A DNA stretch of 64,000 nt from an uncultured Candidatus Poseidoniales archaeon (GCA_902511005.1 CABXDN010000003.1:1-64000); one strand, 5' to 3'. Positions 16,215 through 26,614 are shown, counted from the first letter of the stretch. Notes: generated from the sequence alone by a model not told the origin. Numbers and translations: made by a program.

Positions 16215-17594
16215 ATGGACGAATGGAAAAAACCTATTGATTCGGGGAAAATTCCTGAGTCAGGGGCGCATTTTGACGTGATCGTTGTTGGAGGGGGTCC
16301 CGGCGGGTCTGCTGCTGCTGCTTACAATGCTTTGAATGGTTGTAAGGTTCTTCTAATCGAGAAAGAAATATGGCCAAGAGATAAAATCTGTGGTGACGCA
16401 GTTGGCGGAAAATCTCTTTCTCATGTCAAAGAATTGGGGGTTTTGGATATGATTGAGTCGACCCCTCACTATGTTGTCGATTCTATAGTATTCGGCAGTG
16501 CAAACGGAGCCGAAGTACGTGTCATGCTTCCCGAAGAAGCATATGAAAAAATGGGGTTGCAATCTGGTTATTCTTTACCAAGAATGCAATTTGATTATAT
16601 GATGTTCAAGAGAGCGCAAGAAATCGTCAGAGAAAACGGCGGCGCGGTGATTCAAGGATTTTCTGTCAACGAAATAAAAGTAGAAAAAACCGAAAATAGC
16701 CATAAAATTACTGGAATTACTGGAAACATTGGAGGTGCAAGGTCAGGCAATGAAAACATGTCTTTCACTTCTGCTATTACTATAGGCGCGGGAGGTTATA
16801 ATTGCCCTGTTTCTCGGGTAATTACTGAATTACATGGTGAAGACCATAGAGATGATGATCATTTCTGCGGAGGATATCGCGAATATTGGGACGATGTAGA
16901 AGGTTTAGGTGGAGAAAAAGGAGCTATTGAAATACATTTCATAGACGAAGTTTTACCTGGATACTTTTGGTTATTCCCAGTACAAGGAAATAGAGTTAAT
17001 GTTGGAATTGGCATGTTAATTTCTGAACATAGAAAATTAAAAGGAGACAAAAAGAAATCCTTAAAGAAAATACAAAAATGGGTAATCAATGAACATCCTA
17101 GATTTAAAGAAAGATTTGCTAATTCGACTTTGGTTCCGGGGTCGGAAAAAGGATGGCAGTTACCTTTCGGCTCTCCGAGGAAAAATCCGTCGCCTCTCTA
17201 TCAACCTAGAAGAACTGCTATGGCGGGAGCAATGTGTGTAGGGGATGCTGCGAGTTTAGTGGACCCATTCAGTGGAGAAGGGATCGGGAACGCTTTACTG
17301 TCAGCAAAATTAACTGCATCACATTTTGATAAAGATCTTCATAAAGAGGGTTTTACTGAAGATGCCGGTACCGAATATATGGTCGCATTATGGGCGGCTT
17401 TGGGCTCAGAATTAACAAATTCAAAGACATTGCAAAAAGTTATGAAATGGAAACTTTTGACTAATTGGTTCGTTAAGAAAGCATCGAAGAAAGAGGAGAT
17501 TGGGAAGATGATGTCTGAAATGATTGCTAGTAAAGAAAGTCAGACAAAATTATGGAGCCCGTGGTTTTTGATGAGGACATTATTACTTCCTTAG
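16215..17594 (+). CDS. Geranylgeranyl reductase-family FAD oxidoreductase
   Basis: A 459-residue flavoprotein with an N-terminal FAD fold (FDVIVVGGGPGGSAAAAYNA), the family block RDKICGDAVGGKSL, the GYFWLFPVQGNRVNVGIGM stretch and the FAD-closing motif VGDAASLVDPFSGEGIGNAL. In archaea these enzymes saturate the isoprenoid chains of membrane ether lipids, or reduce related prenyl groups. That fits the GGGP synthase gene elsewhere in the window. It is followed 12 bases later by a HAD phosphatase on the same strand. Confidence 0.88.
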   Translation: MDEWKKPIDSGKIPESGAHFDVIVVGGGPGGSAAAAYNALNGCKVLLIEKEIWPRDKICGDAVGGKSLSHVKELGVLDMIESTPHYVVDSIVFGSANGAEVRVMLPEEAYEKMGLQSGYSLPRMQFDYMMFKRAQEIVRENGGAVIQGFSVNEIKVEKTENSHKITGITGNIGGARSGNENMSFTSAITIGAGGYNCPVSRVITELHGEDHRDDDHFCGGYREYWDDVEGLGGEKGAIEIHFIDEVLPGYFWLFPVQGNRVNVGIGMLISEHRKLKGDKKKSLKKIQKWVINEHPRFKERFANSTLVPGSEKGWQLPFGSPRKNPSPLYQPRRTAMAGAMCVGDAASLVDPFSGEGIGNALLSAKLTASHFDKDLHKEGFTEDAGTEYMVALWAALGSELTNSKTLQKVMKWKLLTNWFVKKASKKEEIGKMMSEMIASKESQTKLWSPWFLMRTLLLP

Positions 17595-17606
17595 GGGTTT
17601 TATTTT

Positions 17607-18389
17607 ATGCGAACTTTAACTTCAGATTTAGAGCATATAGAAGCAATTTTTCTTGATTTAGATGGGACCATATATATGGGAGATAATTTGATAGAGGGCG
17701 CTATTGATTTTTTAAATCGTATAGAAGATAGGGGGATAAAAAGATACTTTTTATCTAATAATTCAAGTAAATCGGTCAATCAATATTTGACAAAATTAGA
17801 AAAAATGGGAATACCGGCCAGTAAGGAGGAGGTATTACTTTCAACACATGATCTATTGTCCTGGCTAAAATCAGAAAATGTCTCAGAAACATACCTCGTT
17901 GGAACAGAAGGAATGAGGATGATGTTGGAAGAGGTCGGAATAAATACGGACTCAGAAGACCCCCAATTTGTAGTATTGGGATATGATACAGAAATAACTT
18001 ATGAAAAGTTAACTAAAGGCTCTATTTTTCTACACAAAGGAGTGCCTTTGGTGGTCAGTCACCCAGATATGGTTTGCCCCTCTCCTGATGGGGGTTTGCC
18101 CGATACTGGGGCTTACATGGCATTGTTCGAAGCAACGACTGGGGTTGTGCCTACGCACATATGTGGAAAGCCTAATCCTGGAATGATTTTACATAAAATC
18201 AATGAATTGGGCTTAGAGGTAGGCGCTTGTGCAATGGTCGGAGATAGATTGTATACCGATATGGAAATGGCAGACCGTGCTGGAGTCCATGGGATCTTGG
18301 TTCTATCCGGAGAAGCAACAAGAGATGATGCTGAAAAGGCACCTCAGCAACCAAGTTTGATTATTGATTCTGTATCGTCTTTATGTTAA
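17607..18389 (+). CDS. HAD superfamily IIA phosphatase (NagD/phosphoglycolate type)
   Basis: A 260-residue hydrolase. Motif I is IFLDLDGTIYMGD, motif II is YFLSNNSSKS, the lysine of motif III is in CGKPNPGMILH, and motif IV is MVGDRLYTDMEMA. The C2-type cap between motifs II and III places it in the NagD/pNPPase subclass, which removes phosphate from small metabolites such as phosphoglycolate or nucleotides. The substrate is unknown. An AGGGG lies 15 bases before the ATG. It is probably co-transcribed with the reductase before it. Confidence 0.85.
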   Translation: MRTLTSDLEHIEAIFLDLDGTIYMGDNLIEGAIDFLNRIEDRGIKRYFLSNNSSKSVNQYLTKLEKMGIPASKEEVLLSTHDLLSWLKSENVSETYLVGTEGMRMMLEEVGINTDSEDPQFVVLGYDTEITYEKLTKGSIFLHKGVPLVVSHPDMVCPSPDGGLPDTGAYMALFEATTGVVPTHICGKPNPGMILHKINELGLEVGACAMVGDRLYTDMEMADRAGVHGILVLSGEATRDDAEKAPQQPSLIIDSVSSLC

Positions 18390-18450
18390 CCGATTGTTGT
18401 TATAATCAGTCATCCCAGTTGTTTTAATATCAAAAGTAATTCGGGCCGCT

Positions 18451-20784
18451 ATGGAAGGAACTACTGATCCCTCTGTTTTACAAGATAGATTATACTACAA
18501 AATTGGTGGTTTTGTTTATGATAATGCTAAAGTTGTACTAATTGCTACTTTACTCTTAGGAGTTGGGCTGGCTGGGTTGATCACTTTGGAGCCTAAATAT
18601 ATCGAAGGGTTCGGGGAAGGCGATCTGGAATCTGTTCATGGATGGGATGCTATTGCAACCGGTTTTTCTGATGAAAATGAAAGCTCTTATGAGGTTTTTT
18701 ATGTTCTCTTCCATCATCCAAGTGGGAACTCTAGTGACGCAGAAGTTAGAACGGCAATGGAAGAAACCGTTAGGGTTTTCCAAACCAATGAAGATGTTAC
18801 AATAGATTACCCGTGGTTCACTAATGAGGCAAATAAATCGAATCTAATTAGTACAGTTGATGAATCTTGGTCTAGAATACGCGTACAAGTTAACTTAGAT
18901 AGAGAAGATTCAAAAGTTTTGCTAAAGGAAACTATTGAGAATTTAGATTTACCAGAAGATGCGCCAGAAGGAATGGAAAAATGGGTTACTGGGAATTTGG
19001 CTATTGATGTTGTATTCGACTTAACCCTCGAAGAAGAATTAATCAAAGCTGAATTGATTTCTGCACCCCTTACCTTACTTATCTTACTACTCGTGTTTGG
19101 CAGTCTTGTTGCGGCTGGTTTACCTGTTCTAACCGGCATCTACACGGTAATTGCGGCTGTGGGAATTGTTACGGGCCTGACATATATTTTCGATGATATC
19201 ACGATTTATGCAAATAATATTGTATCATTATTAGGTATTGGGTTGAGCGTAGATTATTCATTATTCATAGTTAATCGATTCAGGGAGGAGTTACGCAGAG
19301 GAAGAGACCATAGAACGGCAATTGCAATGACTAGTGCAACTGCGGGTAGAGCTATTTTCTTCTCTGCAATGACTGTGATGGTTGGATTAATGGGTATGTT
19401 GTTTTTCGAAAACACTGGTTTACCTTCGCTGGGTTGGGGAGGTATATGTGCCGCACTTGTTGCTTTGGTTTCATCAGTAGTTCTTTTACCGGCGATATTA
19501 TCCTTATTAGGAGATAGAATAAATTCATTGAAAGTTCCTTTCTCAATGACTGATACTAACAAAGATGATGGTTTTTGGTCGTGGATTGCTGAGGGCGTAA
19601 TGAAACGTCCTTTGTCAGTACTGGTCCCTGCAGTAATGATTTTACTAATCGCTGGTTCTCCTTTTCTTCAAGCGGATTGGGGCATAACCACATACAAGGC
19701 TTTGAGTCCGGATGATGAGTCGAGAAATGGTTTAGAACTGACTGATGTTTATTGGCCAGAAAATACTGGGAATACTGCTCAAATTGTTTTTGAAATTGAA
19801 GAAAATGTCGATCCTTTCTCAGAAGAACATATTCGTAACTTATACAATTTTTCAAAAGAAATTATGACTATCGAACATACTAGTTATGTATACACATATG
19901 CGCATTTTGATTCGTCGATGAGTCAGGATGAGGTGATTGCGTTTTGGGATCATTCTGATGACGGAAATTTGTCTTCTGAAGACACATATGTTCTGGATTT
20001 ACAGAGAAAATACCACATTGAAAGTTCTGTAGGAGATAACGTAATTTTGGTAATAGTTGGCATAGAAGGGGAACAATCCAGTGAAGATTCTAGAAATGTT
20101 GTAAACAGTATTCGGGCTCTTGAAAGTAAGAATAACCAATTCGGTAACCAGAGCACTGTTAATGTGGCCGGCATTGCAGCGTATAATCAAGATATTTTGG
20201 ATGCGGTTGCTGAGAATATGCCAATTGCTTTGGCGTTTATTCTGATTTCGAGCTATATCCTTATCTTCTTACAAGTTAGGTCGGTGGTTTTACCACTAAA
20301 GGCGCTAGTAATGAATGTATTATCCGTCAGTGCTTCGTTCGGAGTATTAGTATGGATTTTCCAAGAAGGTAATGGGGCAGAATTACTAAATTTCACACCT
20401 CAACCTATTGATCCCACTACTCCTGTAATGATTTTTGCAATTTTATTTGGATTGAGTATGGATTATGAAGTTTTGATGTTGTCAAGAATCCATGAAGAGT
20501 GGGAGCGAACCAAGGATAATACAAAGGCAGTAGCAGTCGGATTGCAAAAGAGTGGGAGAATAATTACGTCCGCGGCTCTAGTTATGATAACTGTGTTTTC
20601 TGCATTCGGTATTTCTTCAGTTGTCCTGATGAAACAATTCGGTTTTATGCTTGCATTGGGCGTTGCCGTTGATGCTAGTATAGTCAGAGCATTAGTCGTC
20701 CCTTCTACAATGAGATTGATGGGCGACATAAATTGGTGGGCTCCAAGTTGGCTATCAAAAAATGAGTCTGATGAGGAAGAATAA
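18451..20784 (+). CDS. MMPL/RND-superfamily transporter
   Basis: A 777-residue protein with the repeated RND layout. One membrane helix (about residues 27-47) is followed by a large outer loop, then five helices; the pattern then repeats. Both halves carry the conserved GLS-x-DY block in helix 4 (GLSVDYSLFIVNRFREE and GLSMDYEVLMLSRIHEEW), which holds the proton-relay Asp. MMPL proteins export lipids or other hydrophobic molecules. Nothing adjacent names the cargo. It starts about 60 bases after the HAD gene. Confidence 0.88.
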   Translation: MEGTTDPSVLQDRLYYKIGGFVYDNAKVVLIATLLLGVGLAGLITLEPKYIEGFGEGDLESVHGWDAIATGFSDENESSYEVFYVLFHHPSGNSSDAEVRTAMEETVRVFQTNEDVTIDYPWFTNEANKSNLISTVDESWSRIRVQVNLDREDSKVLLKETIENLDLPEDAPEGMEKWVTGNLAIDVVFDLTLEEELIKAELISAPLTLLILLLVFGSLVAAGLPVLTGIYTVIAAVGIVTGLTYIFDDITIYANNIVSLLGIGLSVDYSLFIVNRFREELRRGRDHRTAIAMTSATAGRAIFFSAMTVMVGLMGMLFFENTGLPSLGWGGICAALVALVSSVVLLPAILSLLGDRINSLKVPFSMTDTNKDDGFWSWIAEGVMKRPLSVLVPAVMILLIAGSPFLQADWGITTYKALSPDDESRNGLELTDVYWPENTGNTAQIVFEIEENVDPFSEEHIRNLYNFSKEIMTIEHTSYVYTYAHFDSSMSQDEVIAFWDHSDDGNLSSEDTYVLDLQRKYHIESSVGDNVILVIVGIEGEQSSEDSRNVVNSIRALESKNNQFGNQSTVNVAGIAAYNQDILDAVAENMPIALAFILISSYILIFLQVRSVVLPLKALVMNVLSVSASFGVLVWIFQEGNGAELLNFTPQPIDPTTPVMIFAILFGLSMDYEVLMLSRIHEEWERTKDNTKAVAVGLQKSGRIITSAALVMITVFSAFGISSVVLMKQFGFMLALGVAVDASIVRALVVPSTMRLMGDINWWAPSWLSKNESDEEE

Positions 20785-20822
20785 TTCGTTAAGTCGAAGT
20801 GTGTGGACTTGGGCGGGTTTGT

Positions 20823-21857
20823 ATGAATGACGGGTGTGTTGTTGTAACTGGCGCTAGTGGATACATCGGGAGCCATATTGTAGCAAATCTTTTATTAAAG
20901 GGAAAAAAAGTTAGAGCGACAGTTAGAGATTCGCAAGATAGTGAGCGAGTTGGGCACTTGAAAGAAATGAAAATTTCAGAGAATGGTTCGTTAGAAATAG
21001 TGGAAATGGATCTTTTTGATCGAGATAGTGTGGACTTAGCAATAAGTGGAGCTACAGATGTAATTCATACTGCTGCGGTAGTGATTGTGAGGTCAAGAAA
21101 TCCTCAGGAAAAAATTGTTGATCCAAGTGTAATTGGTACAAGAAATATTATTTCTGCAATTGAAAAGAGTGGCACTGTTGAAAGATTCGTTCACACATCT
21201 TCAACTGCGGCAATTCGTCCAGAAGAATGGAAAAATGGTGAGGTCTTAACTACAGAAACATTTGCCAAAGATGCCACTTTAGAACAGAATCCATACGGAT
21301 TGGCAAAATATAGTGCTGAAATGGTTGTTAGAGATTGGCATAAACAAAAGAATGATTTGAAAAAACCAAGGATGGTTACTATTCATCCTTGTATGGTTTT
21401 TGGTCCGCCTCTTTCACCGAGACATCTGAGAGGATCTCTTTCAATCATTATGATGTTAGTCAACAGAGAGTTGCCAGTATTATTACCTATGCAAATCAGC
21501 ATAGTTGACGTTAGAGATGTTGCTGAAGCTCATGTAAGGGCGTTGACTATGGGAGAAGACGGAGGGAGATATCTGACGGTTGCTGGTGAGATGATGTGGA
21601 GCGATATTTCCAAAATTCTAAAAAGAGAATTTCCTGAAAGAAAATGGCCCTTCAGGCAACTATCTTACTACTTTGCACTGATAGTGTGTGCATTTCATCC
21701 CAGAGTGAGTGTTTCATGGGCAAAAAGACATTTGAAAAATAAATTATATTGGGACGCTACTCCTGCTGAAAAGGATCTGAAAATGGAATGGAAATCTATT
21801 GATGAAACATTGGTTGATACGATTCCAAATATTATAAACAATAATTGGGATAAATAA
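20823..21857 (+). CDS. NAD(P)-dependent extended SDR (epimerase/dehydratase or 3beta-HSD-like)
   Basis: A 344-residue extended short-chain dehydrogenase. The cofactor motif is VVVTGASGYIGSHIVANLL and the catalytic Tyr-x3-Lys is in NPYGLAKYSAEM, with a Ser/Thr pair in FVHTSSTAA. The RDSQDSERV stretch after strand 2 suggests NADP preference. The fold includes dihydroflavonol reductases, 3beta-hydroxysteroid dehydrogenases and sugar epimerases; the substrate is unknown. I chose the ATG at 20823, which lies immediately before the Rossmann strand, over an upstream start at 20799. Confidence 0.85.
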   Translation: MNDGCVVVTGASGYIGSHIVANLLLKGKKVRATVRDSQDSERVGHLKEMKISENGSLEIVEMDLFDRDSVDLAISGATDVIHTAAVVIVRSRNPQEKIVDPSVIGTRNIISAIEKSGTVERFVHTSSTAAIRPEEWKNGEVLTTETFAKDATLEQNPYGLAKYSAEMVVRDWHKQKNDLKKPRMVTIHPCMVFGPPLSPRHLRGSLSIIMMLVNRELPVLLPMQISIVDVRDVAEAHVRALTMGEDGGRYLTVAGEMMWSDISKILKREFPERKWPFRQLSYYFALIVCAFHPRVSVSWAKRHLKNKLYWDATPAEKDLKMEWKSIDETLVDTIPNIINNNWDK

Positions 21858-21907
21858 TTGCACACTAATACTGTTTATGTTTTATGCTATTGTGAAATCG
21901 GGAACAT

Positions 21908-24415
21908 ATGCGCACTCTTACTCAGAAGAGGGGTTTGGTGGGATTGAACCAAAAATCCGTAGTAGGTATGCGACTAAATGCACTACTAATGGTAGTACTA
22001 ATCGCTTCCATGACGGGCTCTATTGCTTATGCTAGCAACAGTATTCAGCCCGATACTTCAAAAATGAGTAATGAATTAGTTTCTGAATTGGAATCGGTGG
22101 ACGAAATAGAGGTAATTATTCAGTTCACTAGTGAGCAAGATAGTTCGGTTTGGCGGTCTCTAGAAACCATGGGTATCGAAATGATTTCCGAAATGTCTGT
22201 CCTAAATGGTGGCCTAATCGTTGGAAAGGCAATAGATATCTCTCGACTTTCTACATTTTCAATAGTACAACATATGGAGCTTAACGTCCCCATTGAACAC
22301 TTTTATCTACCAGGGGACCAAAATGATACTGAAGCCATGATGCACGAAACTGTAAGGTGGGTAAATGCTAGCTTGGCATGGCATCGTGCAATAATTGGAA
22401 CCGATGGAGTCCTCAAAACAGAACCCGACTTATCCCTGAAAGAGTATGATGGCGAAGGCGCCACCGCAGTAGATCTTGATACTGGGATTGATGGTGAACA
22501 TCCAGACTTTGATTGTGGAGAACCATGGACGGGAGAGAAACTAATCTGGTCTGCTAAATGGACTGGACTCGCATGGATAGATGCTCCTAATTGTAATTCA
22601 GACACATCCAGCGGGCATGGGACTCACGTTGGTGGAACTATAGCAGGAAATGGTGACGCATCAGGCGGTAGAAGACTGGGGACCGCAAAAGGTGCAACGA
22701 TAGTTGCGCTTGGGACCGGAGATGGAGCTTCCATCTTTGCAGCGGTGGAAGGGCTTGAATGGACTTACCAACATAGTAGGCCGGGATTGAATGACTTCAA
22801 TATCCGAGTAGTGTCCAATTCTTGGGGTACTAATGGAGATTACAACCCCTCCAATGCAGTAACACTGCTTACAGATATGTTGACTTACGAAAATGATGTT
22901 GCTGTGATTTTCGCTGCTTCGAATAGCGGAGGGAGCGGTGAAGAATCAGAAAGTGATTTGCGAACCAATGTATACGCGAACACGCCTTCTGCAATATCTG
23001 TAGCTGCGCTCACTCACGATGGTAACGCTGTCACTTCTTTTTCAAGTAGAGGTTGGGATACCCAGCAACATACGTGGCCAGACATTGGTGCTCCCGGTAG
23101 AGATATTTGGGCGACCGCGCCAAGGGCGACTGCGATTGACGCCTCGACCAGAACTCAGGGAGATCTGTACTATATGGCAATATCAGGCACTAGCATGGCA
23201 ACGCCACATATCGGAGGGATTGCAACACTCCTCCTAGCGGCCGCACCATCATTGGGTGCTGCTGATTATCAAATCGAAGATCACGATGAAGGCGAAAGCA
23301 TGTATTTTGACCAACCTGCAAAGGGTTTGCAATTCGAAGATTGGGCGACTAGGAATGAATCAAGAGTACATGAAATTGAATTAATTTTAGAACTCACCTC
23401 ACATTATGAAATGTTGAGAAACTCCTGTGAAGAGGGCAATGATGATGACAGTTGTGACAATATTCCAGAGGATTGTTATCTCTCAGAAAATACAGATAGG
23501 TGTCACGATTGGAGGGTCGGGCATGGGCTCGTCGATACAGACAGAGCTTTGGCACTTGCAAGAACTCTTCAGGTTATGCGGGATCCTGATGAAGACGGAT
23601 TCTTAGATTATCCAGAAGCCACAGTTTGGGACGCTTACGAACATTATGAAGGAATCATGGATACAAGAGGCTTGCATCTCAGTACCGATCAACTCAGGCA
23701 TGCTTGGAAAGGAGAGTGGAGTCATTTCAATAACGGCCCTACTAGTACTTTCGGCACATATTCCACCGATGATAGACACTACGTTTGGGTTCCAAACGGA
23801 ACTTACGAAATGCAAATTGCATTCAGTTCTCTTGATTGGGATACCGATACAGCACAAATAGCTCAAATTAGACCAAATGTTGATCTTGCCTCTGATGGAA
23901 ATGATGATGCACAAGGACAGGGGACTCTAGTTGGTGATACGATTTACATCGTATTGGATATCCAACCGGAGCATTGGAATGCATGGACTGAATTCGATGT
24001 GACGGGTACAGCAATATCTCTTCCAGTCACAGGAGTCTTAACGGGTTCAGAATTTATGGAGCCGCGAGTGCCTTACACATTTGACGTTCTTCTGACACTC
24101 GATGTTAGCAAAGAGTGGACGTTTGAAGTACCATTGCGATTCGATGGATACTCAGACTTGGACCCAGCTCCCCCTTCTGATTTCTACGAGGAAGATTCAT
24201 CATTTGACTTGATAATGGTCAGGCCGATTTACGATGAAAGTAAGATTCCTGCATTTAACGCTGATAATTCCCCAATAATTAAAAAATCATCTAACTCAAT
24301 TTTTATGGCTGGATTTTTACTTTCGTCTCTTCTCATTATTGTGGTAGCTGCTACTATATGGCTGCGGAATAAATCTGATGACGTCTTAGACGCTGTAATT
24401 GAAAATGAAGATTGA
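21908..24415 (+). CDS. Secreted, membrane-anchored subtilisin-like serine protease (S8)
   Basis: An 835-residue exported protease. A hydrophobic signal segment (about residues 23-42) is followed by an inhibitor-like prodomain (about 50-130). The triad is Asp191 (AVDLDTGIDGEHPDF), His237 (SGHGTHVGGTIAG) and Ser429 (ISGTSMATPHIGG), with the oxyanion Asn in FAASNSGG. A Cys/Asp-rich insert (about residues 500-530) and a beta-rich C-terminal region come next. A final hydrophobic helix then leads to a charged tail, so the enzyme is probably held at the cell surface. Surface proteolysis fits a protein-degrading marine heterotroph. Confidence 0.93.
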   Translation: MRTLTQKRGLVGLNQKSVVGMRLNALLMVVLIASMTGSIAYASNSIQPDTSKMSNELVSELESVDEIEVIIQFTSEQDSSVWRSLETMGIEMISEMSVLNGGLIVGKAIDISRLSTFSIVQHMELNVPIEHFYLPGDQNDTEAMMHETVRWVNASLAWHRAIIGTDGVLKTEPDLSLKEYDGEGATAVDLDTGIDGEHPDFDCGEPWTGEKLIWSAKWTGLAWIDAPNCNSDTSSGHGTHVGGTIAGNGDASGGRRLGTAKGATIVALGTGDGASIFAAVEGLEWTYQHSRPGLNDFNIRVVSNSWGTNGDYNPSNAVTLLTDMLTYENDVAVIFAASNSGGSGEESESDLRTNVYANTPSAISVAALTHDGNAVTSFSSRGWDTQQHTWPDIGAPGRDIWATAPRATAIDASTRTQGDLYYMAISGTSMATPHIGGIATLLLAAAPSLGAADYQIEDHDEGESMYFDQPAKGLQFEDWATRNESRVHEIELILELTSHYEMLRNSCEEGNDDDSCDNIPEDCYLSENTDRCHDWRVGHGLVDTDRALALARTLQVMRDPDEDGFLDYPEATVWDAYEHYEGIMDTRGLHLSTDQLRHAWKGEWSHFNNGPTSTFGTYSTDDRHYVWVPNGTYEMQIAFSSLDWDTDTAQIAQIRPNVDLASDGNDDAQGQGTLVGDTIYIVLDIQPEHWNAWTEFDVTGTAISLPVTGVLTGSEFMEPRVPYTFDVLLTLDVSKEWTFEVPLRFDGYSDLDPAPPSDFYEEDSSFDLIMVRPIYDESKIPAFNADNSPIIKKSSNSIFMAGFLLSSLLIIVVAATIWLRNKSDDVLDAVIENED

Positions 24416-24493
24416 AAAAAATATCAAATTCCTGTTTCTTACTGATTCTAATATACCGTTATTCTGATGTATGAGGTGTACTGACGGTTGTTC

Positions 24494-25966
24494 ATGCGTG
24501 CTATAGCCGGCTGTATGATATTACTTTTTTTGGCACCGATGATTTCTGGTTGTTTTGCCGGCGATACCGTTGAAGAAATTAAGGAGAACAGTCCTTTTGA
24601 TGATCTCTGCCCAAATGGCATTGCTAACAATACGTGGTATCACTATCCCGGAGCTATCGATGCCTTAACCGCCCCTCATATAGTAAATGGAACTTCAATT
24701 CTACAAGGTGAAAATATTCCTGTATGTACAGAAGGGACATATTATGGAATTGGGTTCTCAACTTTTGAACCTACTATTGGGATTACGTCTCAGGATAACA
24801 TCTACATGACTAGTTGGGGTAATGGAGCCGCTGGCGCGACTGCAATTATTCAGTGTAGCGACCTTTTTGAGATGACTAATGTTTCCGAATATTCATGCCA
24901 AGATGTTTACAGTCCTACTTTAATTCCCGTTGGAAATTCTAATGACCCTTATGTTTACGTAGATCCTTGGACTGATCGAATAATGAAATTCGATATGCAC
25001 GCCCTCATGGGAATGACTGTTGAAACTTCAGACGACGAGGGAGAAACTTGGTCTCCTTTACCAACTGGTGCTTCGGGCACTTCAATTCAAGATCATCAAA
25101 CAATTGCTTCTTCTCCTTATCCTGCACCTTTACATCCAACAACTTGGGTATTTTGTATCAATGGAAACTGGCAGTCGCCACTGTGTTCTTCGAGTTTTGA
25201 CGGGGGATTAACTTGGACGCAGCAGGTTCCTGGTGCTCCGGCGAATTGTAACAGTGGGGGTTTGACTGGTCATATGGTAGGAGCGAATGATGGTAATTTC
25301 TATAGAGGAAATCCTAGTTGTGATGGAGAAGGATATTCGATTTACAGGTCTACTAACGGTGGTCTGACCTGGACTGAGCACGAACTCCCCACTGATGATA
25401 CCGGTACAGCTGCTACTTGGAATGCGGAAGAAGCACAAATCTATCCTGATGAAGAAAATAATCTACATGCCATGTGGATGGGTGTAGACGATTTGCCATA
25501 TTATTCATACTCTTTAGATCAAGGAGATTCTTGGAGCGGGCCGATGATGATAGCTCCTCCGGGCCTGAATGGAACCGGTTTTCCTGCTGTCGCTGCAGGA
25601 GATAGTGGCCGTGTTGCCTTTGCATATCTTGGAGACACCGGAGGAGATACTTGGAATGGCTATATTTCTGTTATGACCGATTCGTTTAGTGACACGCCTC
25701 TAATCACCACCGTTCAAGTGAATAACTTTGGTGACCCTTTGAGTTTAGAGCCCGGTTGTGGATACAATAGATGTGGAGGCTTTGGTGATTTCATAGATAT
25801 TCTAGTCGACAGTTATGGAAGACCCTGGTTCGGCCTTTCTCATAACATTGGAAATGGTATTACCGACGAGGGGATATATGGGACTATGATGCTTGGTCCA
25901 AGCCTCAGGGGTTCGACTGTTCCTCTGAATCCTTTACCAGAAGGTGGATTTCCCACTTTGGCTTGA
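24494..25966 (+). CDS. Exported lipoprotein with Asp-box (BNR) repeats, sialidase-like propeller
   Basis: A 490-residue protein with a lipoprotein signal peptide ending in MISGC (Cys20). At least four Asp-box motifs of the S-x-D-x-G-x-T-W type are visible (TSDDEGETWS, SFDGGLTWTQ, RSTNGGLTWTE, SLDQGDSWSG), spaced along the chain as in a beta-propeller. Such folds occur in sialidases and in many non-enzymatic surface proteins; I cannot confirm the sialidase catalytic arginines. I use the ATG at 24494, just inside a TTG start. It follows the subtilase by 78 bases on the same strand. Confidence 0.8.
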   Translation: MRAIAGCMILLFLAPMISGCFAGDTVEEIKENSPFDDLCPNGIANNTWYHYPGAIDALTAPHIVNGTSILQGENIPVCTEGTYYGIGFSTFEPTIGITSQDNIYMTSWGNGAAGATAIIQCSDLFEMTNVSEYSCQDVYSPTLIPVGNSNDPYVYVDPWTDRIMKFDMHALMGMTVETSDDEGETWSPLPTGASGTSIQDHQTIASSPYPAPLHPTTWVFCINGNWQSPLCSSSFDGGLTWTQQVPGAPANCNSGGLTGHMVGANDGNFYRGNPSCDGEGYSIYRSTNGGLTWTEHELPTDDTGTAATWNAEEAQIYPDEENNLHAMWMGVDDLPYYSYSLDQGDSWSGPMMIAPPGLNGTGFPAVAAGDSGRVAFAYLGDTGGDTWNGYISVMTDSFSDTPLITTVQVNNFGDPLSLEPGCGYNRCGGFGDFIDILVDSYGRPWFGLSHNIGNGITDEGIYGTMMLGPSLRGSTVPLNPLPEGGFPTLA

Positions 25967-25968
25967 GC

Positions 25969-26607
25969 TCAGAACTCCGTGGACCAAATTTCAATACCTT
26001 GTATGATGAATCCTGCTGCAAATATCAGCATCGCAATTCCACATAATGATAATGCATTTTTATACATTTTAACTGAAATATTGCCTCGAGTTTTGTCAAA
26101 AATATACGCTATGAAGGTCTTGACTAATATTATTGAAATTAAGAATGATAGAGCGTATGCAATAGGGGCTAATGGTTCTTCCTTAGCAGCAGTTGCCATC
26201 AAAGGCCCGCCAATCAAAAACCAAAATACATACACGTTCGGGTTCAATAGATTTGTCAGAAGTCCTCTTTGAAATGCCCCTTTAGCGTCTATAAGTAATT
26301 CATCACTAACTGGAGGCTGTATTGAAAAACAGTCTATTCCCATCTTTATCAGGAATATCCCCCCTATTATTGAAATTGTAAAAAGAGCGAATGGTTGAGT
26401 AGCGAACCAACCTGCTGCAAATAGGCTGATGATTACTAATGGACCATCTGTAAAGATTGGTGCTGCTGCCGTCCAAGCACCTGCTCTAAGGCCACCAGAA
26501 AGAGTCTCCTTGATCACCATGGTAAGAAGAGGTCCTGGCTTGATCCCTTCTACGATACCCAAGGTCACACCGGCCAATGTTAATGCCAATATTAAGTCAG
26601 TTTCCAT
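25969..26607 (-). CDS. LysE-family translocator
   Basis: A 212-residue membrane protein of about six helices with the LysE-type opening (GIVEGIKPGPLLTMVIKETL) and NLLNPNVYVFWFLIGG, matching the conserved N-P-x4-F block. It is a predicted exporter of amino acids or similar solutes. It is a different paralogue from the exporter at 12.7 kb. Its start lies seven bases from the stop of the Bax-inhibitor-1-like gene on the same strand, so the two likely form a unit. Confidence 0.83.
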   Translation of the reverse strand: METDLILALTLAGVTLGIVEGIKPGPLLTMVIKETLSGGLRAGAWTAAAPIFTDGPLVIISLFAAGWFATQPFALFTISIIGGIFLIKMGIDCFSIQPPVSDELLIDAKGAFQRGLLTNLLNPNVYVFWFLIGGPLMATAAKEEPLAPIAYALSFLISIILVKTFIAYIFDKTRGNISVKMYKNALSLCGIAMLIFAAGFIIQGIEIWSTEF

Positions 26608-26614
26608 GCTACCC

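Noticed and set aside
20463-20876. 137-codon minus-strand frame
   Set aside because: It is antisense to the MMPL transporter and the start of the SDR gene, with no motif or ribosome site.
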